A stretch of DNA of 64,000 nucleotides from assembly GCF_900100965.1 (NCBI RefSeq), contig NZ_FMUJ01000003.1:310001-374000 (forward strand). Reading direction: 5' to 3'. The position numbers were made by a program, and so were the translations under genes. This document shows positions 8,160 through 16,022 of the stretch, piece by piece; position 1 is the stretch's first letter; every line of letters begins with the position of its first letter. The stretch comes from Variovorax sp. EL159. GTDB taxonomy: Bacteria > Pseudomonadota > Gammaproteobacteria > Burkholderiales > Burkholderiaceae_C. The notes beneath the pieces are model-generated. The model was not told where the DNA came from. It saw nothing but the letters and a program-made list of their open reading frames with translations, and searched no databases.

Positions 8160-9128
8160 ATGAAGATCAAGCAGTTTTTGCGCGCCACGCTGGCGCTGGC
8201 CGGATGGTCGTTGGCGCTGAGCGTGTGGGCTTTCGGCGAAAAGCCCATGCGGCTCATCGTGCCCGCACCGCCGGGCGGCACGATGGACATCGTCGCCCGT
8301 GTGCTCGGCCAACAGATGTCCATCGACATCGGGCGCCCCGTGATCGTCGAGAACCGCCCCGGCGCCGGGGGATCGATCGGCTTGCAGGCCATGCTGCAGG
8401 CGGCCCCCGACGGCAACACCATCGTGCTCGCAGCGAGCAACGTGCTGGCCGAAACGCCGCAGATCGTGAAGATGCCGTTCGATCCGCTGAAGGACGTGGT
8501 GCCCATCGCATCGCTCGCGCGCTCGGGCATCGTGCTCGTGACGGCCGCCTCTTATCCGGCCAAGGACTTCGCCAGCCTGGTCGCGCAACTGAAGGCACGC
8601 AAGGGCAAGTCGAGCTTTGCGAGCTACAGCCCCGGCACCACGTCGCAGTACGCGGGGCTGATCCTGAGCGATCGCGCCGGCCTCGATCTGCAGCACGTGG
8701 GCTATGCGGGCTCTCCGCCTGCGCTGCAGGACATCCTGGGCGGCCAGGTCGACATCATGTTCGACGGCATGGTGACCTCGATGCCGCTGATCCGCGGCGG
8801 CAAGCTGCGCCCCTATGCCTTCACCGGCAACGTGCGCTCGCGCTACCTGCCCGATATTCCGACCACCACCGAACTCGGCTTTCCTGATCTGCAGTTCCGC
8901 GGCTGGGTCGGTGTGATCGGCTCCAGCAAGCTGCCGCCCGACGTGATGGCAAGGCTGCACGCCACGATCGACAAGGCGGCAAGGTCGCAGCTCGTGCAAC
9001 AGAAGCTCGTCGACGTGGGGCTGGAGCCCGAAGTCAGCGTCGACACGCCCGCGCTGATGGCCGAGACGCGCACGCTGTCGGAGCGCAACGCGGCCATCGT
9101 CAAGAAGTACCACATCCAGGCGAACTGA
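8160..9128 (+). CDS. Bug-family (TctC-like) periplasmic solute-binding receptor
   Basis: 322 residues. A signal peptide (about residues 1-24) is followed by the family opening MRLIVPAPPGGTMDIVAR and the VIVENRPGAGG motif. Bug proteins bind carboxylates or related small molecules in the periplasm. No TctA or TctB membrane partner is present in the window, so this is an orphan receptor. It is the first gene of a unit with the TauD dioxygenase (3 bases downstream) and BKACE gene 2. The AraC operator at 8048 lies in its promoter region. Confidence 0.92.
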   Translation: MKIKQFLRATLALAGWSLALSVWAFGEKPMRLIVPAPPGGTMDIVARVLGQQMSIDIGRPVIVENRPGAGGSIGLQAMLQAAPDGNTIVLAASNVLAETPQIVKMPFDPLKDVVPIASLARSGIVLVTAASYPAKDFASLVAQLKARKGKSSFASYSPGTTSQYAGLILSDRAGLDLQHVGYAGSPPALQDILGGQVDIMFDGMVTSMPLIRGGKLRPYAFTGNVRSRYLPDIPTTTELGFPDLQFRGWVGVIGSSKLPPDVMARLHATIDKAARSQLVQQKLVDVGLEPEVSVDTPALMAETRTLSERNAAIVKKYHIQAN

Positions 9129-9131
9129 ATC

Positions 9132-9974
9132 ATGAACATCCGCCCCGTCACGCCCGCCATCGGCGCGCAAGTTTCGGACGTGCATCTCGGCGAGGCCGCG
9201 CGCAACCCCGACACCTTCGCGCAGATCCACGCCGCGCTGCTCAAGCACAAAGTGCTGTTCTTCCGCGGACAGGACATCACACGTGCCGAGCATGTCGCCT
9301 TCGCTACCTGCTTCGGCCCGCTGGAAGACCACCCCGTGGTCGGCAGCGACCCCGAGCATCCGGGCCTCGTGCGCATCTACCGCAGCGACAACAAGCACAG
9401 CTACGAGAACACCTACCACTGCGATGGCCTGTGGCGCCAGGCACCCGCAATGGGTGCGGTGTTGCGCTGCATCGAGTGCCCCGAGATCGGCGGCGACACC
9501 ATCTGGGTGAACATGGTGCAGGCGCATGAAGAGCTGCCCGAAGAGATCAAGCAGAAGATCGCCAACCTGCGCGCCAAGGCCAGCATCGAACATTCGTTCG
9601 GTGCCGTGATGGCGCCCGAGGCACGCAGGAAGCTGGGGCAAGACCATCCGCCCGTAGAGCACCCCGTGGTGCGCACGCACCCCGAGACCAAAGAGAAAGT
9701 GCTGTACGTCGGCAGCTTCACCACGCACTTTGCGAACTACAGCACGCCCGACAACGTGCGCCACGGCATCGACAAGACACCGGGCGCTGCACTGCTGCTG
9801 AACTACCTGCTGAGCCGCGCCACCATTCCCGAATACCAGGTGCGCTGGTCGTGGCAGCCCGGCGACGTGGTGGTCTGGGACAACCGCAGCACGCAGCACT
9901 ACGCGCTGAACGACTACTGGCCGGCGCCGCGAAAGATGGAGCGCGCCGGCATCGTCGGCGACGTGCCGTACTGA
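9132..9974 (+). CDS. TauD/TfdA-family Fe(II)/2-oxoglutarate-dependent dioxygenase
   Basis: 280 residues, the usual family length. The iron-binding facial triad is visible: His96 and Asp98 in YHCDGLW, and the distal His256 in WDNRSTQHYA, with the 2-oxoglutarate-binding Arg a few residues later (267 or 271). TauD/TfdA enzymes hydroxylate sulfonates, aryloxyacids, carnitine-like betaines and others at the cost of 2-oxoglutarate. Placement between a Bug receptor and a BKACE gene suggests that it acts on the imported acid before keto-acid cleavage; this order is inference. It sits 3 bases after the Bug stop, so co-translation is likely. Confidence 0.9.
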   Translation: MNIRPVTPAIGAQVSDVHLGEAARNPDTFAQIHAALLKHKVLFFRGQDITRAEHVAFATCFGPLEDHPVVGSDPEHPGLVRIYRSDNKHSYENTYHCDGLWRQAPAMGAVLRCIECPEIGGDTIWVNMVQAHEELPEEIKQKIANLRAKASIEHSFGAVMAPEARRKLGQDHPPVEHPVVRTHPETKEKVLYVGSFTTHFANYSTPDNVRHGIDKTPGAALLLNYLLSRATIPEYQVRWSWQPGDVVVWDNRSTQHYALNDYWPAPRKMERAGIVGDVPY

Positions 9975-10031
9975 ACGCGCGCCTTTTCAGGCATCCACAT
10001 CGCACGTATCCCATTTTTGAGACGCAACGAC

Positions 10032-11090
10032 ATGAACTTCCTCGACGGCCACCTGTTCCCGGAAAACCAGCAGCCCCTGATCATCACTGCCGCCCCTTAT
10101 GCGCCGGGTTGGCTGCCTTCCGACTTTCCGGGGGAAATCCCGGTCACGATGGACGAGCAGATCCAGAAGGCGGTCGACTGCTACAACGCCGGTGCCACCG
10201 TGCTGCATCTGCATGTGCGCGAGCTCGACGGCAAGGGCAGCAAGCGGCTGTCGAAATTCAACGAGCTCATCGCCGGTGTGCGCAAGGCCGTGCCCGAGAT
10301 GATCATCCAGGTGGGTGGGTCGATCAGCTTCGCACCGGAGAGCGAAGGCGCCGCCGCCAAGTGGCTGAGCGACGATACGCGCCACATGCTGGCCGAGCTG
10401 GAGCCCACGCCCGACCAGGTCACGGTGACCGTCAACACTTCGCAGATGAACGTGACGGAGCACGCCGAGCTGGCCGACTTCAAGGGCACCTCGCGCGAGA
10501 ACCCCGCCATCTTCGAGGCCTACAAGGAGATGACGGTGCCGGCCCAGCCCGGCTGGGTCGAGGAGCACATCCGCCGCCTCACCGCGGCAGGCATCCAGAG
10601 TGCGTTCCAGTGCTACAACATCAACAGCTTCGAGTCGGTGGAGCGGCTCATGCGCCGCGGGATCTACAAGGGCCCGCTGGTCATGAACTGGGTGGCCATC
10701 AGCGGTGGCATGGATGCGCCCAACATCTACAACCTGTCGAACTTCGTGCGCGCCGTGCCCGACGGCGCGGTGCTCACGCTCGAAAGCTCGGTGCGCAACG
10801 TGCTGCCCGTGAACATGTTCGGCGTAGCCATGGGCCTGCACGTGCGCTGCGGCACCGAGGACGTGCTGTGGAACCAGACGCGCACCGCGAAGATCGGCAC
10901 CGTCGCGCAGATCGAGCAACTGGTGCGCATCGCGCGCGAGTTCGGCCGGCCGATTGCGACAGCGCAGCAGGCGCGCGAGATCTCGAAGATCGGTGTGTTC
11001 TACAAGACCACCGAAGAATCGCTGTTGGCCAACGGTTTCGCACCGAACCGCAACGGCGGCAACCAGGGTTTCTTGCGCAAGGCCGCATGA
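10032..11090 (+). CDS. BKACE-family beta-keto acid cleavage enzyme (DUF849), copy 2
   Basis: 352 residues from the ATG at 10032, the same length and start context (MNFLDGHL) as copy 1 at 5891; an ATG five codons upstream is less likely. His59 and His61 of the HxH zinc motif and the GLHVRCGTEDV segment are conserved. The two copies are alike along their whole length, with differences concentrated around residues 150-180. It is the last gene of the Bug-TauD-BKACE unit, 57 bases after the dioxygenase. The two copies may handle different side chains or be differently induced. Confidence 0.88.
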   Translation: MNFLDGHLFPENQQPLIITAAPYAPGWLPSDFPGEIPVTMDEQIQKAVDCYNAGATVLHLHVRELDGKGSKRLSKFNELIAGVRKAVPEMIIQVGGSISFAPESEGAAAKWLSDDTRHMLAELEPTPDQVTVTVNTSQMNVTEHAELADFKGTSRENPAIFEAYKEMTVPAQPGWVEEHIRRLTAAGIQSAFQCYNINSFESVERLMRRGIYKGPLVMNWVAISGGMDAPNIYNLSNFVRAVPDGAVLTLESSVRNVLPVNMFGVAMGLHVRCGTEDVLWNQTRTAKIGTVAQIEQLVRIAREFGRPIATAQQAREISKIGVFYKTTEESLLANGFAPNRNGGNQGFLRKAA

Positions 11091-11282
11091 CTCCTCGTCG
11101 AGGCCGTTTCACACGGCCTTCGCCATGAGTGCGGGCACGAAATGATGCGAGTCGATCGAGACCACTTGCATTGAAGGAGCCCGCCGAATCTGCGATGAAA
11201 GCGCGCAACGCGCACGTCCCTCGCACGCGCGCATGCCTGCTGCGCGGCCCTTCGCGATCCATGGCGCATTGCAGCAAACACC

Positions 11283-11301
11283 CGATACGCCACGCGTATC
11301 G
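11283..11301. promoter_or_regulatory. Inverted repeat CGATACG-N5-CGTATCG, candidate operator
   Basis: Perfect 7-bp arms around a 5-bp spacer (CCACG). It lies 150 bases before the CoA-transferase ATG in an otherwise gene-free region. The size and symmetry fit a dimeric repressor site. No matching regulator was identified. Confidence 0.4.
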
Positions 11302-11347
11302 CCCGACATGAAGACGGTATTTCACGGCGAACATCCGTTCCCCTAGC

Positions 11348-11361
11348 ATCGTTCCAACGAT
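11348..11361. promoter_or_regulatory. Inverted repeat ATCGTT-CC-AACGAT, candidate operator
   Basis: Perfect 6-bp arms with a 2-bp centre, lying just after a TAGCAT that could serve as a -10 element and just before the leader frame. Motif reading only. Confidence 0.3.
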
Positions 11362-11373
11362 ACGGGAGACCGA

Positions 11374-11454
11374 ATGGATACCAAGCCGAAAGCGGTGAAT
11401 CGCTTCCTTCTTCACACTGAAACGCCGACGCCGGAAAGCCGGGTTTCCCCATGA
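11374..11454 (+). CDS. Possible 26-codon leader peptide coupled to the CoA-transferase
   Basis: An ATG preceded by GGGAGACCGA opens a 26-codon frame whose TGA stop (11452-11454) overlaps the ATG of the CoA-transferase (11451-11453) as ATGA. The CoA-transferase has no Shine-Dalgarno sequence of its own (GGGTTTCCCC precedes it), so its translation may depend on ribosomes ending this frame. The peptide matches nothing recognised and has no run of one amino acid typical of attenuators. Confidence 0.3.
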   Translation: MDTKPKAVNRFLLHTETPTPESRVSP

Positions 11455-12674
11455 GCGGGCCGCTCGAAGGTGTGCGCATCGTCGACATGACGGCGGTGCT
11501 GATGGGCCCTTATGCCACCCAGATCCTCGGGGATCTGGGCGCCGACGTCATCAAGATTGAGTCACCCGGGGGCGACACCGTTCGCGGCATCGGCCCCGGC
11601 CGGAACCCCGGCATGGGCGGCATCTTCCTGCACGCCAATCGCAGCAAGCGCAGCGTGGTGCTGGATCTCAAGCAACCCGACGGCCGCGAGGCGCTGTTGC
11701 GGCTCGCCGCCGATGCCGACGTGCTCATCTACAACGTCCGGCCGCAGGCCATGGCGCGCCTGGGGTTGGACTACGCGGCCATTGCCGCCGTCAATCCACG
11801 CATCCTGTATGTCGGTGTGTACGGCTATGGGCAAGACGGGCCCTATGCGGCCAAGCCCGCCTATGACGACCTGATCCAGGGCGCGACAGCGATCCCCACC
11901 TTGAGCGTGCGCGCGGGCGCCGACGTGCCGCGCTATGTTCCCAGTGCGATGGTCGACCGCATCGTGGGCATGAGCGCGGCCAATGCGGTGTCGGCGGGCC
12001 TGTTCCACCGCGAGCGCACGGGCAGGGGGCAATCGATCGACGTGCCCATGTTCGAGACCATGGCGCAGTTCGTTCTCGGCGACCACATGGGCGGCCAGAC
12101 CTTCGAGCCGCCGATCGGCCCTGCCGGCTATGCGCGGCTGCTCAACGAGCACCGCCGTCCCTATGCCACGCTGGACGGCCACCTGTGCGTGCTGATCTAC
12201 AACGACAAGCAGTGGAAGACCTTCTTCGGCCTGATCGGCAAGGCACAGGAGATGGAGGCCGATCCGCGTTTCAGCACCATCGGCCGGCGCACCGAGAACA
12301 TCGGCGAGCTGTATCAACTGGTCGGCCAGGTGATGAAGACCCGCACATCGGCCGACTGGACCGCACGGTTCGAAGCCGCCGACATCCCGGTCATGCCGAT
12401 GCACACCCTCGAGTCGCTGATGCAAGACCCACATCTCGAAGCCGTGGGTTTCTTCGAGACCGTCGAGCACCCCAGCGAAGGGCGCCTGCGTGCCATGGCG
12501 ATCCCCACGCGGTGGTCCGACTCGCCACCGGCGGTGTCGCGCCAGGCGCCCCGGCTCGGCGAGCACAGCGCCGAGGTGCTCGCCGAGGCCGGCTACAGCA
12601 CGGCGCAGATCGAAGCGCTTGCCGCGCAAGGCGCCACGCTGTTGCCCGCCGAACTGATTTCCGAGGCGAGCTGA
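11451..12674 (+). CDS. CaiB/BaiF (family III) CoA-transferase
   Basis: 407 residues. The catalytic Asp of family III CoA-transferases is visible as Asp169 in SAMVDRIVG, the same number as in formyl-CoA transferase. The opening PLEGVRIVDMT and the LGADVIKIE segment are family signatures. It should move CoA from an acyl-CoA donor to a free acid, activating the acid without ATP. It begins a same-strand unit with a MaoC-like protein, a crotonase and two Bug receptors, so it probably activates the acid those receptors help capture. The exact acid is unknown. Confidence 0.9.
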   Translation: MSGPLEGVRIVDMTAVLMGPYATQILGDLGADVIKIESPGGDTVRGIGPGRNPGMGGIFLHANRSKRSVVLDLKQPDGREALLRLAADADVLIYNVRPQAMARLGLDYAAIAAVNPRILYVGVYGYGQDGPYAAKPAYDDLIQGATAIPTLSVRAGADVPRYVPSAMVDRIVGMSAANAVSAGLFHRERTGRGQSIDVPMFETMAQFVLGDHMGGQTFEPPIGPAGYARLLNEHRRPYATLDGHLCVLIYNDKQWKTFFGLIGKAQEMEADPRFSTIGRRTENIGELYQLVGQVMKTRTSADWTARFEAADIPVMPMHTLESLMQDPHLEAVGFFETVEHPSEGRLRAMAIPTRWSDSPPAVSRQAPRLGEHSAEVLAEAGYSTAQIEALAAQGATLLPAELISEAS

Positions 12675-12716
12675 AGCCTCGCGATGTGGACCCTTTGACC
12701 CGAACGGAGCAACCGC

Positions 12717-13187
12717 TTGATCCAGCTGAACACCGGTTTCCATTTTGACGACCTCTCATTGGGCATGCGCTTTCGTTCCCGCGCCCGCACCGTGACCGAG
12801 GCAGACCTCGTGAACTTCATCAACCTGAGCTGGCTGAACGAGGAGCTGTTCACCGACACCAGCGACCGGGCGCACATGGCGATTCCGGGCCGGGTGGTGC
12901 CGGGCGCACTGATCTATGCCTTCGCCGAAGGACTGATCACGCCGTCCATGCAGGGCACGGGCCTCGCGTTCCTGAATGCCGAACTCGACATCGCCGCGCC
13001 GACCTTCGTGGGCGACACGATCCATGTCGAGTGCGAAGTGATCGAGCGTCGCCCGACCGCCAAGCCGGGGCGCGGCCTCGTGCGCACCCGTAATGCGGTC
13101 CTCAACCAGCACGGCCAGACCGTCCTGACCTACACGCCGCTGCGCATGATGCGCATGAAGCCGGCAGACGAAACGAAAGCGCACTGA
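12717..13187 (+). CDS. MaoC-like hot-dog protein lacking the catalytic Asp/His pair
   Basis: 156 residues, starting at TTG (12717). The overall fold signature (VTEADLVNFINLSW, then IPGRVVPGALIYAF) is that of MaoC/acyl dehydratases. However, the catalytic block G-D-x-N-P-x-H is replaced by WLNEELFTD, so the Asp and His needed for hydration are missing. It may therefore be a thioesterase-like or accessory hot-dog protein. It lies 42 bases after the CoA-transferase and 1 base before the crotonase gene, clearly in one operon. Confidence 0.75.
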   Translation: MIQLNTGFHFDDLSLGMRFRSRARTVTEADLVNFINLSWLNEELFTDTSDRAHMAIPGRVVPGALIYAFAEGLITPSMQGTGLAFLNAELDIAAPTFVGDTIHVECEVIERRPTAKPGRGLVRTRNAVLNQHGQTVLTYTPLRMMRMKPADETKAH

Positions 13188-13188
13188 C

Positions 13189-13992
13189 ATGGAAGACTTC
13201 CTCAGGATCGAGCGCGACGGCGGTGTCGCCGTGGTGACGATGAACCGTCCGCAGACCCGCAACGCACTGTCCGACGCGGACGCCGTCGAGTCGCTGATCG
13301 CGCTCTGCGACACCGTCAACCGCGACCTGTCTGTGCGCGCCGTGGTGCTGACCGGTGCCGGCACGGCGTTCTCGTCGGGTGGCAACCTGAAGACCTTGCG
13401 CGACACCGTCGGCAGCGGGTTGGGCGAGTCTGTGCACAGCCGCTACGCCTACCGCGACGGTATCCAGCGTCTGCCACTGGCGCTGTGCAACCTCGAAGTG
13501 CCGACCATCGCGGCCGTCAACGGTCCGGCCTATGGCGCGGGCAGCGACCTGGCCTGCATGTGCGACATCCGCATCGCCTCTCGCATGGCCGTGTTCGCCG
13601 AGAGCTTCGTCAAGCTCGGTCTGATTCCGGGCGACGGCGGCGCGTGGCTGCTGCCGCGCGCGGTCGGCATGTCGCGCGCCTGCGAGATGGCCTTCACCGG
13701 CGATCCCATCGATGCCACGCAGGCCCTGCAATGGGGGCTGGTCTCCGATGTGGTCGAGCCCGATGCGTTGATGCCCACCGCGTTGCGGCTCGCACAGCGC
13801 ATCGCCAGCAATCCGTCGCATGCCCTGCGCATGACCAAGCGGCTGCTGCGCGAAGCACAGCATGCGCGGCTCGACACGGTGCTGGAGATGTCGGCGGGCT
13901 TCCAGGCGCTGGCCCACCACACCGCCGCGCACGAAGCCGCGCTCGATGCCTTTCTCGATGCTGCGGCGGCCCGTGCCGCTGCGCGTGGCTGA
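13189..13992 (+). CDS. Enoyl-CoA hydratase/isomerase (crotonase) family protein, atypical active site
   Basis: 267 residues. The oxyanion hole segment GPAYGAG (112-118) is intact. The two glutamates of true enoyl-CoA hydratase are not: the Glu144 position holds Asp120 (GSDL) and the Glu164 position holds Phe140 (AESF). An acidic residue is present later as Asp149 in IPGDGG, near the place where PaaG-type isomerases have their Asp. An isomerase or other crotonase reaction is therefore more likely than simple hydration. It sits between the MaoC-like gene and the first Bug receptor of this operon. Confidence 0.85.
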   Translation: MEDFLRIERDGGVAVVTMNRPQTRNALSDADAVESLIALCDTVNRDLSVRAVVLTGAGTAFSSGGNLKTLRDTVGSGLGESVHSRYAYRDGIQRLPLALCNLEVPTIAAVNGPAYGAGSDLACMCDIRIASRMAVFAESFVKLGLIPGDGGAWLLPRAVGMSRACEMAFTGDPIDATQALQWGLVSDVVEPDALMPTALRLAQRIASNPSHALRMTKRLLREAQHARLDTVLEMSAGFQALAHHTAAHEAALDAFLDAAAARAAARG

Positions 13993-14007
13993 TACGGGGA
14001 AATGAAG

Positions 14008-14988
14008 ATGTCCTTTCAACGACGCCGCATCCTTGCCGCAGCGGGCGCGCTTGCCGCGATGCCGCTGGCCCGCGCAGCCAGCGATCCGAACGCCTGGCCA
14101 CAGAAGTCGATCCGGCTGGTGCTGCCTTACGCCGCGGGCGGGCCCACCGACGTCGTGGCGCGCGCCATCGGGTTCAGGCTCTCGCAGCTGCTGGGGCAAC
14201 CGGTAGTCGTCGACAACCGCACCGGTGCCAGCGGCAACATCGCGACCGAGTTCGTGGCGCGCTCGGCGCCGGACGGCTACACCGTGCTGTACCACTCGTC
14301 AGGCCTGGCCATCAGCCCGGCGCTGCACAAGAACCTGCCCTACGACACGCTGCGCGACCTCGTGCCGGTGGCGCTGCCCGCGCTGATCCCGACCGTGCTC
14401 ATGGCAAGCCCGAGCCTGCCCGTCGCCAACATCGAGGAGTTCGTGCAGTACATGAAGGCGCGGCCCGGCAAGCTCAGCTACGGCTCGGGCGGGCAGGGCA
14501 ACGTCACGCACCTGGGTGTCGCGCTGTTCCTTCAGGCGCTGAAGCTCGATGCGGTGCATGTGCCGTACAAGGGCACCGCACCCGCCATGGCCGACCTGAT
14601 GAGCGGGCAGACCCAGTTTCTGCTCGACGCCGTGAACTCGTCGCTGCCGTTCATCCGCGACGGCCGTGTGCGCGCGCTGGCCGTGGCCGGCAAGACGCGC
14701 ATCGGCGTGCTGCCCGGCGTGCCGGCGCTGGGCGAGTCGCTGATTCCGGGCTTCGACGCACCCACCTGGCACGGTCTGCTGGTGCCCAGGGGCACGCCGT
14801 CGGCCATCGTCAAGGCGCTCAATGACGCCGTCAACAAGGCGGTGGCCGACCCGGGCCTGCGCAGCCAGTTCGAGCCGCAGGGCGTGATGCTCCAGTCTTC
14901 GTCGCCCGAGCAGTTCGGCACCTACCTGCGCGCGGAACTCAAGCGCTGGGCCGGGGCAGTGCAGGCCGCGGGCATCGAGGCGGAGTAA
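14008..14988 (+). CDS. Bug-family (TctC-like) solute-binding receptor
   Basis: 326 residues from the ATG at 14008, which sits 7 bases after a GGGGA ribosome binding site; the ATG at 14002 is too close to it. The leader contains three arginines followed by a hydrophobic stretch (QRRRILAAAG), resembling a twin-arginine signal, so Tat export is possible. The family motifs LVLPYAAGGPTDVVAR and VVDNRTGASG are present. It is followed by a second Bug gene 62 bases away. No TctA/B partner is nearby. Confidence 0.92.
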   Translation: MSFQRRRILAAAGALAAMPLARAASDPNAWPQKSIRLVLPYAAGGPTDVVARAIGFRLSQLLGQPVVVDNRTGASGNIATEFVARSAPDGYTVLYHSSGLAISPALHKNLPYDTLRDLVPVALPALIPTVLMASPSLPVANIEEFVQYMKARPGKLSYGSGGQGNVTHLGVALFLQALKLDAVHVPYKGTAPAMADLMSGQTQFLLDAVNSSLPFIRDGRVRALAVAGKTRIGVLPGVPALGESLIPGFDAPTWHGLLVPRGTPSAIVKALNDAVNKAVADPGLRSQFEPQGVMLQSSSPEQFGTYLRAELKRWAGAVQAAGIEAE

Positions 14989-15050
14989 GAAGACAGACAC
15001 AACGGACCCGTAATCAACGGGCCGGCCAAGAACTACAAGGAACCAGAGAC

Positions 15051-16022
15051 ATGAAGACCTCTTTGCTCGCGCGCTGGCTGCTGGCGCTTTCATTGGGCTG
15101 CGCCGCCACCTTGGCGGCCGCGGCCGGCTACCCGGACAAGCCCGTCAAGATCATCGTGTCGCTGCCGCCCGGCAGCGGCGCCGACACCACCGCGCGCTTC
15201 CTGGCCAGGCACCTGAGCGAAAAGCTCGGCCAGCCTTTCCTCGTGGACAACCGGCCCGGCGCCGACAGCTTCATCGCCGCGCGCGCCGTGGCCACCGCAC
15301 CGGCCGACGGCTACACCATGTTCGTTGCCAGCAACTCGCCGATGGTGACCAACGTGGCCGTGTTCCGGCAGTTGCCCTACGACGCGGTGAAAGACTTCCA
15401 GCCGCTGGCGCGCATCGCCCGTTTTCCGATGGTGCTGGTCGTGCCCGCCAATTCGCCCTTCAAGACCCTGCAGGACCTGGTGGCCGCCGCGCGCCTGGCG
15501 CCGGGCAAGCTCAACTTCGGCAGCGGCACCGCCACCTATCGCGTCGCGTTGGAGCTGCTGCACGAACGCAACCAGATCAAGGCCACGGCCGTTCCCTACA
15601 AGGGCACATCGGCCGCCATGACCGACTTGGCCGGCGGCAACATCGACTACACGATGGCCGAGGTCAGTGCGGTGATGCCGCTGGTGCGCGGCGGCAAGGT
15701 GCGTGCGCTGGCCGTCGCCGCCAACGAGCGCATCAAGGAACTGCCGCAGGTGCCGACCGTAGGCGAGAGCGGCACGCCCGGCTACGAGTCGTATGCCTGG
15801 ACCGGTGTGTTCTTTCCCGCGGGGGTGCCCGAGCCCGTGCTCGCCCGGGCATCGCAGGCCATCAAAGAGCTGATGGAAAGCGACGAAGCCAAGGCCTTCA
15901 TCACCCTGCAGGGCGGGGCGGTGTTCTACGGCGCACCGCAAGCCTTCGGCGAGTTCCAGCGCGCTGAGATCGAGAAGACCCGGCGCATCGTGAAGACCGC
16001 CAACATCGGCTATGAAGATTGA
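15051..16022 (+). CDS. Bug-family (TctC-like) solute-binding receptor
   Basis: 323 residues with a Sec-type signal peptide (about residues 1-25) and family motifs KIIVSLPPGSGADTTAR and LVDNRPGAD. It is the last gene of the 11451-16022 unit. Its last 13 bases overlap the end of the convergent LysR gene. Two adjacent receptors in one operon suggest two related ligands or one of each for uptake and sensing; which is not decidable here. Confidence 0.92.
   Translation: MKTSLLARWLLALSLGCAATLAAAAGYPDKPVKIIVSLPPGSGADTTARFLARHLSEKLGQPFLVDNRPGADSFIAARAVATAPADGYTMFVASNSPMVTNVAVFRQLPYDAVKDFQPLARIARFPMVLVVPANSPFKTLQDLVAAARLAPGKLNFGSGTATYRVALELLHERNQIKATAVPYKGTSAAMTDLAGGNIDYTMAEVSAVMPLVRGGKVRALAVAANERIKELPQVPTVGESGTPGYESYAWTGVFFPAGVPEPVLARASQAIKELMESDEAKAFITLQGGAVFYGAPQAFGEFQRAEIEKTRRIVKTANIGYED

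Larger units (their letters stand above)
11091..11450. other. 360-bp region without a large gene, upstream of the CoA-transferase unit
   Basis: It holds two inverted repeats (11283-11301 and 11348-11361) and a possible 26-codon leader frame (11374-11454). No protein of recognisable family is encoded on either strand. It is most likely the promoter and leader region of the 11451-16022 operon. Confidence 0.5.

Noticed and set aside
9975-10031. A fourth AraC-type operator before BKACE gene 2
   Set aside because: There is a single TCCC but no second half-site 21 bp away; the gene is most likely read from the Bug promoter.
11343-11352. CTAGCATCG upstream of the CoA-transferase as a fourth LAL box
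   Set aside because: Only the left half matches; the GGCTAGTG half is absent at the expected 13-bp period.
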